Origin: Euryarchaeota archaeon UBA126
GTDB lineage: Archaea; Thermoplasmatota; Poseidoniia; Poseidoniales; Thalassarchaeaceae
DNA: 32,216 bases
NCBI GenBank assembly: GCA_002497025.1
Contig: DAMG01000054.1
Coordinates: forward strand, 1-32,216
Direction: 5' to 3'
Part shown: positions 16,117-25,064 of the stretch, in pieces
Layout of the letters: the number at the start of each line of letters is the position of its first letter
Numbering within the stretch: the first letter of the stretch is position 1
The notes under the pieces: generated by a model
Told to the model about the DNA's origin: nothing
The model's database searches: none
Seen by the model: the letters and a program-made list of their open reading frames with translations, nothing else
Program-made: the position numbers and the translations under genes

Positions 16117-17304
16117 TCAATTTGGCGAGATTATACCTTGTATCGCTAGTACCAATGAAAAATCATCCTCTATTTCTTCGATTCTTCCATCATCGTGAAC
16201 TATTCTGGCTCTCAATTTACTTGGGTCGTTCATTTCTTCCATCAAATTTGCAACAACTGCGTTAACACCATATCGTTCAATTTGTGCCTCTGCCCTTTGA
16301 ATCAGAGTGTCTATTTCTACATCTGATTCTAACTTGAATCCTATACGGATCGAATCCCCAACTAAACTCCTTAATTCTTCGATGTGTTTCCTTCCAGGGT
16401 TAAGATTTAGTTGCCAATTATCTTGACCGCTTGGTTTCTTACCTTGTTCTGCCTCTGTGAAATAATCCAAAACTGCTGCAGCATGAATCCATACGTCAGG
16501 TTGTGATTCAGTGGCTATTTCCTTGCACAATTTCAGCATACCATCGGGAGTTCCATCCCGAAACACGTTCGGAAGGGAAAATGAGGGATTAGCAGAGGTT
16601 TTTCCAGCTATACAAATAACATTGTGACCCATACGATGGAGATATTCTGCAATAATCCAGCCTGTTCTACCTGATGATGCATTTTGAATGGCTCTAACAG
16701 CATCAATTGGCGCCCTATTTGCCCCCATTGTAATAGCAATTGATTTGGAGGATTGGGATCTATTTGCGATATGACAAACCTCAGCCACAATGGATATTGG
16801 ATCTGGTTGTTTCAATTTTCCTTCGTCTACCTCGTTAATTATCACATGGCTACCTTCGTCACGTAATGCATCGAGAAGTTTGGAAGTTACCGGATCATCG
16901 AATAAGTCAGTGTGCATTGATGGGACAAAGCAAAGTTTCGATTTACGACCTCTACTTGCGGAGAGAGACATCAATAGGGGTGAATCCATTATTCCGTTAA
17001 GATGCTTAGAAATCGTGTTCCTTGTAGCCGGTGCGATTAGAATCAGATCAAATGCGTCCAATTGCGACATTTCGCTACTCCATCCTTGATGAACAATTGT
17101 GTCAGAGCCCCAACTTACTGCTAGAGGAGTAATTATCTTGGTTGCTTCTTCACTCATGATTACAGTAAGATCAGCCTGATGTCTGCGTAATTCTCTAGCT
17201 AACCTAACGGATTCAACCGCCGCGATTCCTCCTGCTATCGCTAATAATACTCGTTTTCCGAGTAAGGCATCACTATGAATCGCAACGCCGGTGTCCTTCG
17301 TCAC
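16117..17304 (-). CDS. coaBC: CoaBC-like phosphopantothenoylcysteine synthetase/decarboxylase, divergent CoaC half
   Basis: CoaBC joins cysteine to 4'-phosphopantothenate (CoaB half) and decarboxylates the product (CoaC half, FMN) on the way to coenzyme A. The 395-residue protein has the flavoprotein N terminus (KRVLLAIAGGIAAVESVRLA, about 16-35), LILIAPATRNTISKHLNGI and the substrate clamp PSMHTDLF. The CoaB part begins at IAITMGANRAPIDAVRAIQN with ASSGRTGWIIAEYL, AAAVLDYF and GFKLES. Oddities in the CoaC half: the HIxL segment with the catalytic His before IAPAT reads SEMSQL, and the region that normally holds the active-site Cys reads NEVDEGKLKQP without Cys. Either archaeal chemistry differs here or this half is impaired. 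The start is GTG 17304. proS follows downstream. Confidence 0.85.
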   Translation of the reverse strand: MTKDTGVAIHSDALLGKRVLLAIAGGIAAVESVRLARELRRHQADLTVIMSEEATKIITPLAVSWGSDTIVHQGWSSEMSQLDAFDLILIAPATRNTISKHLNGIMDSPLLMSLSASRGRKSKLCFVPSMHTDLFDDPVTSKLLDALRDEGSHVIINEVDEGKLKQPDPISIVAEVCHIANRSQSSKSIAITMGANRAPIDAVRAIQNASSGRTGWIIAEYLHRMGHNVICIAGKTSANPSFSLPNVFRDGTPDGMLKLCKEIATESQPDVWIHAAAVLDYFTEAEQGKKPSGQDNWQLNLNPGRKHIEELRSLVGDSIRIGFKLESDVEIDTLIQRAEAQIERYGVNAVVANLMEEMNDPSKLRARIVHDDGRIEEIEDDFSLVLAIQGIISPN

Positions 17305-17381
17305 AACTCCACGAGTAGTAGGTCATTCAAGAGTGCGTCGCCGACCGTTTGAGTCTTAGATGACAATACATTCGATAGGTT

Positions 17382-17939
17382 GTGGACGATACTAGGGCAA
17401 ATGACTTGTTTCGTAGGTTGACGACTTTTGGCGTCTTAAATTTACTAATTCTTATACTAATTATTGCCACAATTTCAACAAACGGTAATGGAATTTTTCT
17501 AGGGTTTATTATTGGCCTTGGCTTGCTTGTAGTATTTTACGGAACTACAGTAACTATTGGTTTCGCTAAGAAACGAAATCTTTACGATATTAGATATGCT
17601 AATTTAGAACAATTCCTTTCTACGGTTTTCTATATTGTAGGCTTAATCCAAACAATTGTTGGTTTTCTCGCTGTTGAAATTTTTCTCATTATCCAGGGAC
17701 TATTGTTAATTTTGCTTGGTAATTCTACACGCAAGCGTGTATCTACAATTAGGAATTCTCAATTTATACAATGGTATAACCAACGACCTGACTCAGAGGT
17801 TACACTGAGAAATGAGGAAGTATACGCTTCCTGTCCAAATTGTGATAGTCTATTGGCCGTTATTCCTAGTTTACTTACTAAAAAAGATCGTTGTCCTAAT
17901 TGTGATGGATTACTAGTAAACTCAATTGAAGAAGAATAA
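17382..17939 (+). CDS. Membrane protein with C-terminal zinc ribbon, unknown function
   Basis: I do not recognise a family for this 185-residue protein. Four hydrophobic segments lie at about 15-32, 36-60, 80-100 and 98-115, the last two close together, with basic KKRN and RKR in the loops. A cytoplasmic C-terminal tail then carries a two-knuckle zinc ribbon (Cys151/Cys154 in SCPNCDSLL and Cys171/Cys174 in RCPNCDGLL). Small membrane-anchored zinc ribbons are common in Thermoplasmatota and usually have no assigned role. The start is GTG 17382. It ends 1 bp before the convergent thiolase gene. Confidence 0.7.
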   Translation: MDDTRANDLFRRLTTFGVLNLLILILIIATISTNGNGIFLGFIIGLGLLVVFYGTTVTIGFAKKRNLYDIRYANLEQFLSTVFYIVGLIQTIVGFLAVEIFLIIQGLLLILLGNSTRKRVSTIRNSQFIQWYNQRPDSEVTLRNEEVYASCPNCDSLLAVIPSLLTKKDRCPNCDGLLVNSIEEE

Positions 17940-17940
17940 G

Positions 17941-19074
17941 TCAATATCTCTCAAGTGCCGTAGCGATGCCCATACCTCCTCCAATACACATTGTGGCGAT
18001 GGCCTTGTTTTTCCCTGTTCGTTGCAATAGTGAAGCCGCTTTACAGGTTATTCTGGCTCCAGAAGCCCCCAATGGGTGACCTAAGGATATGGCTCCACCG
18101 TCTAGATTGACCTTCTCAATATCAATCCCTAATTCATCAATACACGCCAAACTCTGTGAGGAGAATGCCTCGTTCAATTCCCAAATATCTACATCGTTTG
18201 TAGTCCAACCTGCTCTTTCCATACATAATTGCGAAGCCGCGATTGGACCTAGGCCCATTAGTTCGGGAGGGCAGCCAGTAACTGATGTAGATACGATTCT
18301 AGCTATTGGAGTAAGATTATTCTCTGTTGCGAACCGTTCGCTACAAACAATTGCAAATGTGACGCCATCCGTCAATGGCGAAGATGTAGCCGCAGTAACT
18401 GTTCCAGATTCTTTGAAAACTGGATTTAATCCGGCCATTGATTCTAAATTACTAGTAGGTCTAATGCAACCGTCAGATACCACCTCCTCGTCTCCTATAA
18501 TAATCGGACAAATTTCAGAATCAAAAAGACCATTTTGTTGGGCGGAAGCAGATTTTTTATGTGATTCGAGGGCAAATTCTTCTTGCCGGATCCGATCAAT
18601 TGAATATTTCTCGGCCACATTTTCGGCAGTTATTCCCATGTTGATATATGCTTGCGGAAAACTCTCCTCTAATTTGGGGTGAGGTGACCAATTGAAACCT
18701 CTTCTTTTTACTCTGGACATTGATTCCATTCCTCCAACAAGAAAGCATTTCCCCCATCCAGCAGAAATCTTAGCTGAAGCCACGTGAATGGCTTCCATTG
18801 AAGAACCACACAATCTATTGAATGTAGAACCAGGAACTGTGTCTGGCAGACCGGTTAGAAAACCAACTAATCTAGCAACGTTGTAGCCCTGTTCACCTTC
18901 TGGATAGGCGCATCCCAGTAAAATATCCTCAATTTCAGTTTTAGTGATATTATTCCTTGAAAGTAAAGCTCTGGCTACTTGTCCAGCCATTTCATCAGGC
19001 CTCGCATCCTTTAATTCCCCTTTGTGAGCCCTATGGAAGGGAGAACGCATCCAATCAACAATGACTACATCCAC
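17941..19074 (-). CDS. Thiolase (acetyl-CoA C-acyltransferase, beta-oxidation type)
   Basis: This is a degradative-type thiolase of 377 residues that cleaves 3-ketoacyl-CoA (or condenses acetyl-CoA). The nucleophilic Cys89 is in STFNRLCGSSMEAIH, His333 in SLGHPLGASGARI and the second active-site Cys363 in TMCIGGGMGIA. The complete triad and GHPLGASG motif separate it from archaeal SCP2-like acetoacetyl-CoA thiolases paired with HMG-CoA synthase. It resembles bacterial FadA-type enzymes, which fits lipid-degrading marine heterotrophs. No other beta-oxidation gene is adjacent, so the acyl-chain specificity is open. A role in mevalonate synthesis cannot be excluded. It starts at ATG 19074, divergent from kptA. 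Confidence 0.88.
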   Translation of the reverse strand: MDVVIVDWMRSPFHRAHKGELKDARPDEMAGQVARALLSRNNITKTEIEDILLGCAYPEGEQGYNVARLVGFLTGLPDTVPGSTFNRLCGSSMEAIHVASAKISAGWGKCFLVGGMESMSRVKRRGFNWSPHPKLEESFPQAYINMGITAENVAEKYSIDRIRQEEFALESHKKSASAQQNGLFDSEICPIIIGDEEVVSDGCIRPTSNLESMAGLNPVFKESGTVTAATSSPLTDGVTFAIVCSERFATENNLTPIARIVSTSVTGCPPELMGLGPIAASQLCMERAGWTTNDVDIWELNEAFSSQSLACIDELGIDIEKVNLDGGAISLGHPLGASGARITCKAASLLQRTGKNKAIATMCIGGGMGIATALERY

Positions 19075-19178
19075 GATACTCGGTCAGGTATTCGCCCAAT
19101 AACCATTGAGTAAGTAGCCTAAGTAATGTGGTGACTTGACCGGCGGGTTCTTGAAAGAGACCAAAGTCGCGCTGTTCA

Positions 19179-19865
19179 ATGATACGAGAATGCTCCAATC
19201 ACGGATTCTATGCAGATGACCATCTCTGCCCTGCTTGTAATGCAGAAGGTAAATTCATCATGAGGACTGGTGAAAGAAATAGCCTTGCTAGACGATTAGC
19301 GCTAGTTCTGAGGCATGCCCCGGAAAAGTTCGATTTGGAAATGGACATTAATGGGTGGATTGACGTGAAAGACATTATCCATCAATTCAAAAAGGGTGGG
19401 AAGCGTTTTCATTGGTTGAGACCACACCATTTTAGAGCGATAGCAGAAACAGATCCGAAAGGAAGATATGAAATTAGAGGAAATACAATTCGTGCCACTT
19501 ATGGCCACACAGTAGAAATCGAATTAGATTTACCTACTGATAACATTCCAGATGCACTATATTTTCCATGTGATCCCGAACAAGCAGAAAACTTGCTTGA
19601 CGTGGGTATATCGCCAAGTGGGAGAGCACACGTACACCTTTCAGCAACTATTCGCAATGCTGCTGAAGCAGGCCATGTACATTTCAAATTACCAACGATA
19701 TTAGAAGTCGACACTGCTCAAATGTATGCCGCAGGAGAAACTATTTGGCACGCTGGCATCACTGTTTACCTTACTGAAAATGTACCTTCACAATACCTCT
19801 CAGTTGTGGACAATGAAGATCCAGAATATGTCTTGGCTCGTGCACGTTGGGAAGAAGAAGAGTAA
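19179..19865 (+). CDS. kptA: RNA 2'-phosphotransferase Tpt1/KptA with N-terminal zinc finger
   Basis: Tpt1/KptA removes an internal RNA 2'-phosphate by transferring it to NAD+, giving ADP-ribose 1''-2'' cyclic phosphate. The 228-residue protein starts with a zinc knuckle (Cys5, His8, Cys17, Cys20), known from archaeal members. The family core follows: LARRLALVLRHAPEKF (36-51), DINGWIDVKDII, ETDPKGRYEIRG, IRATYGHTVEIELDLP, then the ART-like lobe with LYFPCD, GISPSGRAHVHLSATIRNAAEAG and AAGETIWHAGITVYLTENVP. The conserved Arg and His of the first lobe (Arg45, His46) are present. It starts at ATG 19179 and ends 2 bp from the convergent zinc-ribbon gene. The archaeal substrate is not established. 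Confidence 0.93.
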   Translation: MIRECSNHGFYADDHLCPACNAEGKFIMRTGERNSLARRLALVLRHAPEKFDLEMDINGWIDVKDIIHQFKKGGKRFHWLRPHHFRAIAETDPKGRYEIRGNTIRATYGHTVEIELDLPTDNIPDALYFPCDPEQAENLLDVGISPSGRAHVHLSATIRNAAEAGHVHFKLPTILEVDTAQMYAAGETIWHAGITVYLTENVPSQYLSVVDNEDPEYVLARARWEEEE

Positions 19866-19867
19866 CT

Positions 19868-20191
19868 TTACTGAAATTCACCACATAGTGGGCAGAATTC
19901 TAAATCTTCCGTTAAATCTGCCTCGCAGTTCGTGCACATTCCTGTGACTGAGCTTACAGGTTTTACTTCGGATTCGTTAACGGGCCGAACAGATTGATCA
20001 CGCATCACAAATGGATTAGCTACGGATTGTTGCACATTTACCGCTTGTTTGTAATTAATACATTCTTGTATGGCATTTTGTATCCGATTAGAAGTTCGGA
20101 TCCTTTCATCATCAGACTCAATCTTTTCTGCATCCGCTAATCTACTCTGTAACCAGCGCTGGAATCTATCGAGTTCGCCATCTACTTTCAT
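19868..20191 (-). CDS. Small zinc-ribbon protein with helical N terminus
   Basis: I do not recognise this 107-residue soluble protein beyond its architecture. Residues 1-55 are predicted helical and charged. A short disordered linker follows, then a C-terminal zinc ribbon with Cys86/Cys89 (MCTNCEADL) and Cys100/Cys103 (EFCPLCGEFQ) placed at the very end. Such ribbons often mediate protein or nucleic-acid contacts. The start ATG is 20191, divergent from ipk with a 112-bp spacer that contains a TATA-like CTATTTAC at 20252-20259 for the ipk side. Confidence 0.7.
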   Translation of the reverse strand: MKVDGELDRFQRWLQSRLADAEKIESDDERIRTSNRIQNAIQECINYKQAVNVQQSVANPFVMRDQSVRPVNESEVKPVSSVTGMCTNCEADLTEDLEFCPLCGEFQ

Positions 20192-20303
20192 GTACCCCGC
20201 AATAAACGGTGAGCAATGAATCTGACTTATTCAGAACGTCCCTCGTTTAGACTATTTACGGGATAACACAAAATGTCTTGCCCCGTGGGGAGAACTGGAA
20301 ACT

Positions 20304-21095
20304 ATGGCACATGTTCTAATGAAATTTGGTGGTGGCTTAATCACAACTAAGTCGAAGATGAAAACCATAGATGAAAGGGCTATAGCAAAACTCTCAGGAC
20401 TAATTAAGCAATTATTAGATTTGGATAATCGAGTTACCATAGTACATGGCGCAGGGTCATTCGGCCATCTTAAAGCAAAAGAATGGAAAATTGCTGAAGG
20501 TGCCAAACCATCAATCCTAATGGAACAAAAACAGGCTGTAAAATCTATTCGAGCAGATATGTTAGAATTGAATCGTCTATTATGTGACTCATTAACAACC
20601 TTAGATGTTGATAGCCAAAGCTTTCCACCATCACAATGGGCAACGGAAGTTGGACCTAATTTTTTAGGAGACTTGACGCCAATTGTAAATTGTGACGATA
20701 GCGTAGTTCCAATTACTTTCGGAGATGTAGTTAATTGTAGTGAACCAAATTTATTCGGCATCTTATCTGGTGACGACTTGATGGTTAGACTTGGAAAAGA
20801 AATCCCTACTATCACTCATTGTATTTTCCTCTTAGGAGATACTGAAGGTTTACTCTCAGCACCACCCTCTGACCCAAACTCAGAACTTGTCCGTATTTGG
20901 AATTCAAAAATGCCAATATCTGGAGAACATGACAAACAACAAGACGTTACTGGGGGAATCTTCCTGAAATTAAATTCAGCATCTAAGATTTCCAGGGTAG
21001 TGGAAAATGTATGGTTTATTGATGGGCGCAGACCAGAAAGAGTACTAGAATTATTGAATTCTGGAAATACAAGAGGCACGCAGATAGTGCCTTGA
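20304..21095 (+). CDS. ipk: Isopentenyl phosphate kinase
   Basis: IPK phosphorylates isopentenyl phosphate to isopentenyl diphosphate at the end of archaeal mevalonate routes. The 263-residue amino-acid-kinase-fold protein has the N-terminal MKFGGGLITTK (6-16) and the IPK hallmark VHGAGSFGH (47-55), whose last His (His55) is the substrate-phosphate-binding residue. Then follow PIVNCDDSVVPITFGDVV, SGDDLMVRLGKEI, LLGDTEGLL and DVTGGIFLKL, and a C-terminal WFIDGRRPERVLELL. It starts at ATG 20304 with GGGGAG (20287-20292) upstream. The Idi-prenyl synthase fusion begins on its stop codon (TGATG), so IPP production and use are coupled. Confidence 0.95.
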   Translation: MAHVLMKFGGGLITTKSKMKTIDERAIAKLSGLIKQLLDLDNRVTIVHGAGSFGHLKAKEWKIAEGAKPSILMEQKQAVKSIRADMLELNRLLCDSLTTLDVDSQSFPPSQWATEVGPNFLGDLTPIVNCDDSVVPITFGDVVNCSEPNLFGILSGDDLMVRLGKEIPTITHCIFLLGDTEGLLSAPPSDPNSELVRIWNSKMPISGEHDKQQDVTGGIFLKLNSASKISRVVENVWFIDGRRPERVLELLNSGNTRGTQIVP

Positions 21096-22852
21096 TGACC
21101 AATTATCCCCCTAGCGTTCCATTTCGATTATATGGTGGGTCCTTTTCAAAAGGAATGGTTGACATGGTGGTGCCTGCAACTCCCTTAGATGGACTTGACT
21201 CTTCTCAAGCTGAGATGATGGAAGAATTAGTTCTCTGCTTGGACGCAGAAGATAATGTGATCGATGCTTCCAGTAAACTTGCTACCCATCATGGAGAAGG
21301 AATTCTCCACAGAGCTTTCAGTGTCCTAATTTTCGATAGCAAAGGAAGATTATTGGTGCAGCAAAGATCTTCTGATAAAATTACATTTCCAGCCGTATGG
21401 GCCAACTCTTGTTGTAGCCATCCATTGGATATTGAAGGCGAAAATGATGAACCAATTGAAGGAGTAATAGAAGCTGCTAGGAGAAAATTGGAACAAGAGC
21501 TCGGAATTCCTAGAACTATTACTAACGATTGGGTGTTTCACCACATTGGTAAATTCGAATACAAATGTCGTTGGGACGCAGATTGGGTAGAGAATGAAAT
21601 CGATCATGTCCTAATTGTTGAGGCTGATTGTGAAGTAAACTTCAACCGTAATGAAATCCAAGCCATTGAATGGGTCGATAACTCCTCTTTGAGTCAGATG
21701 ATGGAAAGAAAAGGCAGATGGAAAAGTCAAATAATTGCACCTTGGTTTGAATCGATTTACCAAAATTTCCTATTTTCTGGCGATTTCAATATCGAAGAGG
21801 TTGTATCTAACCCGAGGTCTGAGATAATAAGGTGCGGAACTTTGTCAGTTAAACATCCAGAAAATTCCGCAAGCAACGTACTCGCGGCCTTGGGTGAACA
21901 TAGAGATATTGTGGAAGACATTATTCAACAAAATCTTTCGAAAATACAACAAGATCGTTTACGGGGTGCAATGTCCCACCTTTTTACTGGTGGAGGAAAA
22001 CGATTGAGAGCGATAATGCCTAGACTCGTAGGAGACGCTGTAGGATACGGGCATGAAGGGCATTATACGCTAGGTGCGTGCATAGAAATCATTCACAACT
22101 TTACATTGGTCCATGATGATATTATGGACCAAGACCCTATTCGTAGGGGTCTAGATGCAGTACATGTTGCTTATGACGATGCTACTGCCATCAATGCAGG
22201 AGATGCAATGCTAGCACTCGGTTTTGAAATGCTAGCCGATAGCCCTCATATTCAAGACGGCCAACTCAGAGATGTAGTAAGCGCGATAGGAGAAATGGTT
22301 CGTCATGTTGCAGAAGGTCAACAAGAAGACTTTGAATTTGAGGACAGAGTTTCTGTTTCTGAGGATGAATATATCTCGATGATAGCAGGAAAAACTAGTG
22401 CTATGTTCGAAACCTGTGCCGAGACAGGAGCTATTCTAGCAGGTGCGGATGCAAATGCAGTAGCAAATATGGCGGATTGGGGGCTCAATCTCGGCTTATG
22501 TTTCCAAATTATGGATGATTATATCGATATGACTAGCGATACGGAAACTCTAGGTAAACCCGCAGGGAGTGATATCGTTCAAGGAAAAAGAACTTTAATC
22601 GCTATTCATGCTTTAGAAAGTGGTGCCGATTTACCAACATTCCGGAAGTTGTTTGGAACTGAATCTACAGACACGGATGAGCTTTCTGCCGCTGTCAGAG
22701 AATTGCGAGATAATGGATCGATTCAATATGCCTTGGACAGGGCAATGGAGCACCACAGAATTGCACATAGATGTTTAGACAAATTAGAACAAACACCTGC
22801 TGTGAACCTACTCAGAGATATGACTGATTTCCAATTAGTTAGAATCAACTAA
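21095..22852 (+). CDS. Fused type I IPP isomerase and polyprenyl (geranylgeranyl) diphosphate synthase
   Basis: One 585-residue chain carries two enzymes. Residues about 40-235 are a Nudix-fold type I isopentenyl-diphosphate isomerase. Features are HRAFSVLIFDSKGRLLVQQR, the catalytic Cys in ANSCCSHP (Cys106/107), AARRKLEQELGI with the Nudix-like acidic residues, and KCRWDADWVENEIDH. Residues about 265-585 are a trans-prenyltransferase with GGGKRLRAIMPRL, the first Asp motif DDIMD (341-345) followed by QDPIRRG, AGDAMLALGFEML and the second Asp motif DDYID (474-478) with KPAGSDIVQGKRTL. A Phe five residues before the first Asp motif fits archaeal GGPP synthases (C20 product). The start is ATG 21095, sharing one base with the ipk stop. 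I see no frameshift or stop at the junction, so this is a true fusion. Confidence 0.93.
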   Translation: MTNYPPSVPFRLYGGSFSKGMVDMVVPATPLDGLDSSQAEMMEELVLCLDAEDNVIDASSKLATHHGEGILHRAFSVLIFDSKGRLLVQQRSSDKITFPAVWANSCCSHPLDIEGENDEPIEGVIEAARRKLEQELGIPRTITNDWVFHHIGKFEYKCRWDADWVENEIDHVLIVEADCEVNFNRNEIQAIEWVDNSSLSQMMERKGRWKSQIIAPWFESIYQNFLFSGDFNIEEVVSNPRSEIIRCGTLSVKHPENSASNVLAALGEHRDIVEDIIQQNLSKIQQDRLRGAMSHLFTGGGKRLRAIMPRLVGDAVGYGHEGHYTLGACIEIIHNFTLVHDDIMDQDPIRRGLDAVHVAYDDATAINAGDAMLALGFEMLADSPHIQDGQLRDVVSAIGEMVRHVAEGQQEDFEFEDRVSVSEDEYISMIAGKTSAMFETCAETGAILAGADANAVANMADWGLNLGLCFQIMDDYIDMTSDTETLGKPAGSDIVQGKRTLIAIHALESGADLPTFRKLFGTESTDTDELSAAVRELRDNGSIQYALDRAMEHHRIAHRCLDKLEQTPAVNLLRDMTDFQLVRIN

Positions 22853-25060
22853 TCAATCAGTATAGTTAAGTTCAGTGGGAACTTCAGGTTTCAAGCCCTT
22901 CCTTTCTCGAATTTCAGCTACGGTCTTCTCGAATAGAGATGGAGGTAGCATTTCGAAGCCAGCATTTTCTGTATTCCAAACGGCTCGTCCTTGACTTGCT
23001 GCACGAATATCATTGGAGAATCCAAAGGTTTCTGCTACTGGCATTTTACCAATAACGGATGCTGTTCCACCATCAACTGGCATATCTTCAATGATTCCTC
23101 TTCGATTGGTAACTTCGCGAGTAACCCCCCCGATAACATCGTTTGGAGCATCAATACGAATATTTTGCATTGGTTCCTGGATAATTGGACGAGATCGGAT
23201 GAGGGATCCTTTACAGGCATTCCTAACAGCAGGTATAGTTTGTGCCGGACCTCGGTGAATCGCATCTTCGTGTAATTTTGCATCTACTAGTCGCATCATT
23301 ATACCCATTATCGGTTCTTCAGCAACTGGACCCCTCTTGCAAACCTCATTGAATCCCTCAATGATTAGTTCTCGAGTCTCGTGTAGGTTCTGAATACCTT
23401 TTGTGTCATTGACTAATACATTAGTACCATTAATAGCGTAAATTTTCCTCATCATGTTTTTGTCCAGACCATATTCTGCGAATTTATCACCAACTCCTTT
23501 GGCGTCTTTGTTCCTTACGGTCCCATCTCCAAATTCTCCTTCTCGGAGAGCTTGTACGACCTCTAGTGGAAGAGGCTCCGCCTCTATGTAGAATCTATTG
23601 TGACGATTAGGAGACTTACCTTCGAAGGCGTGGCCCTTATTGTTAGATTCTATTGACTCTCTGTAAACAACAATCGGTTCGCTGACATTTACTTTGATGC
23701 CTTGTTCTTCCTCAAGCCTGTATACTGTAATTTCAAGGTGTAATTCACCCATACCAGCAAGCAGAGCTTCACCTGTCTCAGCGTTGGTAGATACTTGTAG
23801 GGAGGCATCTGATTTTGCCAAACCACGTAGCGCATCGATAAATTTCGGTAGATCCTTCATCGCCTTAGGTTCCAAAGCAACAGTAACAACAGGCTCAGAA
23901 TAATGTCGAATGGCTTCGAAAGGTTCTGCATCCTTATCCCGAGAAATGGTTACTCCGGCTGCAGCACTTCTGATGCCTGTAATTGCGGCTATATTTCCAG
24001 CAGTAACGGATGGTACTTGAATCCGGTCGCCACCAACCATCATTGCAACTTGCTGCACCCTTTCGGCCTTTGCAGCACCAATTGCCCAAAGTGACTCTCC
24101 ATGTTTGATTTGACCTGAATAAACTCGACCTACTGCTACTTCACCAGCATGTGGATCCATCCAAATTTTGGTAATCATAAGTGATAGGGGGCCCTCTGCG
24201 TCGCACTCCATCATTGCCTTACCCTCTGCAGTTTCTAGATCTCCTTGCCAAATATTCGGTATTCGATATTTCTGAGAAACGAGCGGCGACGGTAGGGTTT
24301 CTACAGCCATATCCAATAGAACCTCGTGTACTGGTGCTTTCTTGGCCAGAGCTTTCTGATCATCTGCTGCACAATGTTCGAAAATATCTTTGAAATTTAG
24401 TCCAGATTTTTGCATGTAAGGGACTGACATACCCCAGTTATAGTACGCAGAACCGAACGCTACTGTTCCGTTCTGAACCGACACCTGCCAATCTTTTCTT
24501 ACATCTTCAGGCGCAAATGTCTGTATCAGTTGGTTAACCTTAACGATAACTTTCTCAAATCTTGCCATCATCTCTGGTCCATCTATTTGTAATTCGTTGA
24601 TTAAACGGTCTACCTTATTGATGAATAAAACAGGGCGAACTTTTTCCTTTAATGCCTGACGAACTACTGTCTCGGTTTGGGGCATTGTTCCTTCTACAGC
24701 ACAGGCTAGAATGATACAGCCATCAACCGCTCTCATAGCACGAGTTACATCTCCTCCAAAGTCTACATGCCCTGGTGTATCTATGAGATTGATGAGGTAA
24801 TCATCCTCTCCAACTTTGTGAACCATTGATGCACTAGCCGCGTTGATTGTGATTCCGCGTGCACTCTCTTGCTCGTCGAAATCCAAAACTCGTGACTTAC
24901 CGGCTAAATCCTCAGACATCATGCCGGCTCCGGCGATCAAATTGTCCGAAAGAGTTGTTTTTCCGTGATCGATGTGAGCTGCAATTGCTAGATTCCTAAT
25001 TTTTTCTCGCTGATTCATGACTTCAGTAGCCCTTGCGATGTTATCTTCCTTACGGCCCAT
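22853..25060 (-). CDS. fusA: Translation elongation factor 2 (aEF-2)
   Basis: This GTPase translocates tRNA and mRNA through the ribosome. The 735-residue protein has the P-loop AHIDHGKTTL (28-37), the switch segment ARGITINAAS, DTPGHVDFGG and NKVDRLI. Domain II follows, then the domain III-V part. Domain IV has HEDAIHRGPAQ, in which His602 is the expected diphthamide target, as in archaeal and eukaryotic but not bacterial factors. The start ATG 25060 follows AGAGGTTGG. A TATA box (25101-25107) and two inverted repeats (25065-25079 and 25112-25132) lie in the 102 bp between this gene and upstream uS7, so it has its own promoter. It ends flush against the convergent Idi-prenyl synthase gene. 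Confidence 0.98.
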   Translation of the reverse strand: MGRKEDNIARATEVMNQREKIRNLAIAAHIDHGKTTLSDNLIAGAGMMSEDLAGKSRVLDFDEQESARGITINAASASMVHKVGEDDYLINLIDTPGHVDFGGDVTRAMRAVDGCIILACAVEGTMPQTETVVRQALKEKVRPVLFINKVDRLINELQIDGPEMMARFEKVIVKVNQLIQTFAPEDVRKDWQVSVQNGTVAFGSAYYNWGMSVPYMQKSGLNFKDIFEHCAADDQKALAKKAPVHEVLLDMAVETLPSPLVSQKYRIPNIWQGDLETAEGKAMMECDAEGPLSLMITKIWMDPHAGEVAVGRVYSGQIKHGESLWAIGAAKAERVQQVAMMVGGDRIQVPSVTAGNIAAITGIRSAAAGVTISRDKDAEPFEAIRHYSEPVVTVALEPKAMKDLPKFIDALRGLAKSDASLQVSTNAETGEALLAGMGELHLEITVYRLEEEQGIKVNVSEPIVVYRESIESNNKGHAFEGKSPNRHNRFYIEAEPLPLEVVQALREGEFGDGTVRNKDAKGVGDKFAEYGLDKNMMRKIYAINGTNVLVNDTKGIQNLHETRELIIEGFNEVCKRGPVAEEPIMGIMMRLVDAKLHEDAIHRGPAQTIPAVRNACKGSLIRSRPIIQEPMQNIRIDAPNDVIGGVTREVTNRRGIIEDMPVDGGTASVIGKMPVAETFGFSNDIRAASQGRAVWNTENAGFEMLPPSLFEKTVAEIRERKGLKPEVPTELNYTD

Positions 25061-25064
25061 TCTA

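Noticed and set aside
18089..18682. 197-codon open frame antisense to the thiolase
   Set aside because: It lies wholly opposite a gene with complete catalytic motifs. Its translation is low-complexity Ser/Pro-rich with no recognisable fold.
20252..20815. 187-codon open frame antisense to ipk
   Set aside because: It lies opposite the well-supported kinase. The frame is a by-product of codon bias, and no start signal or motif is seen.
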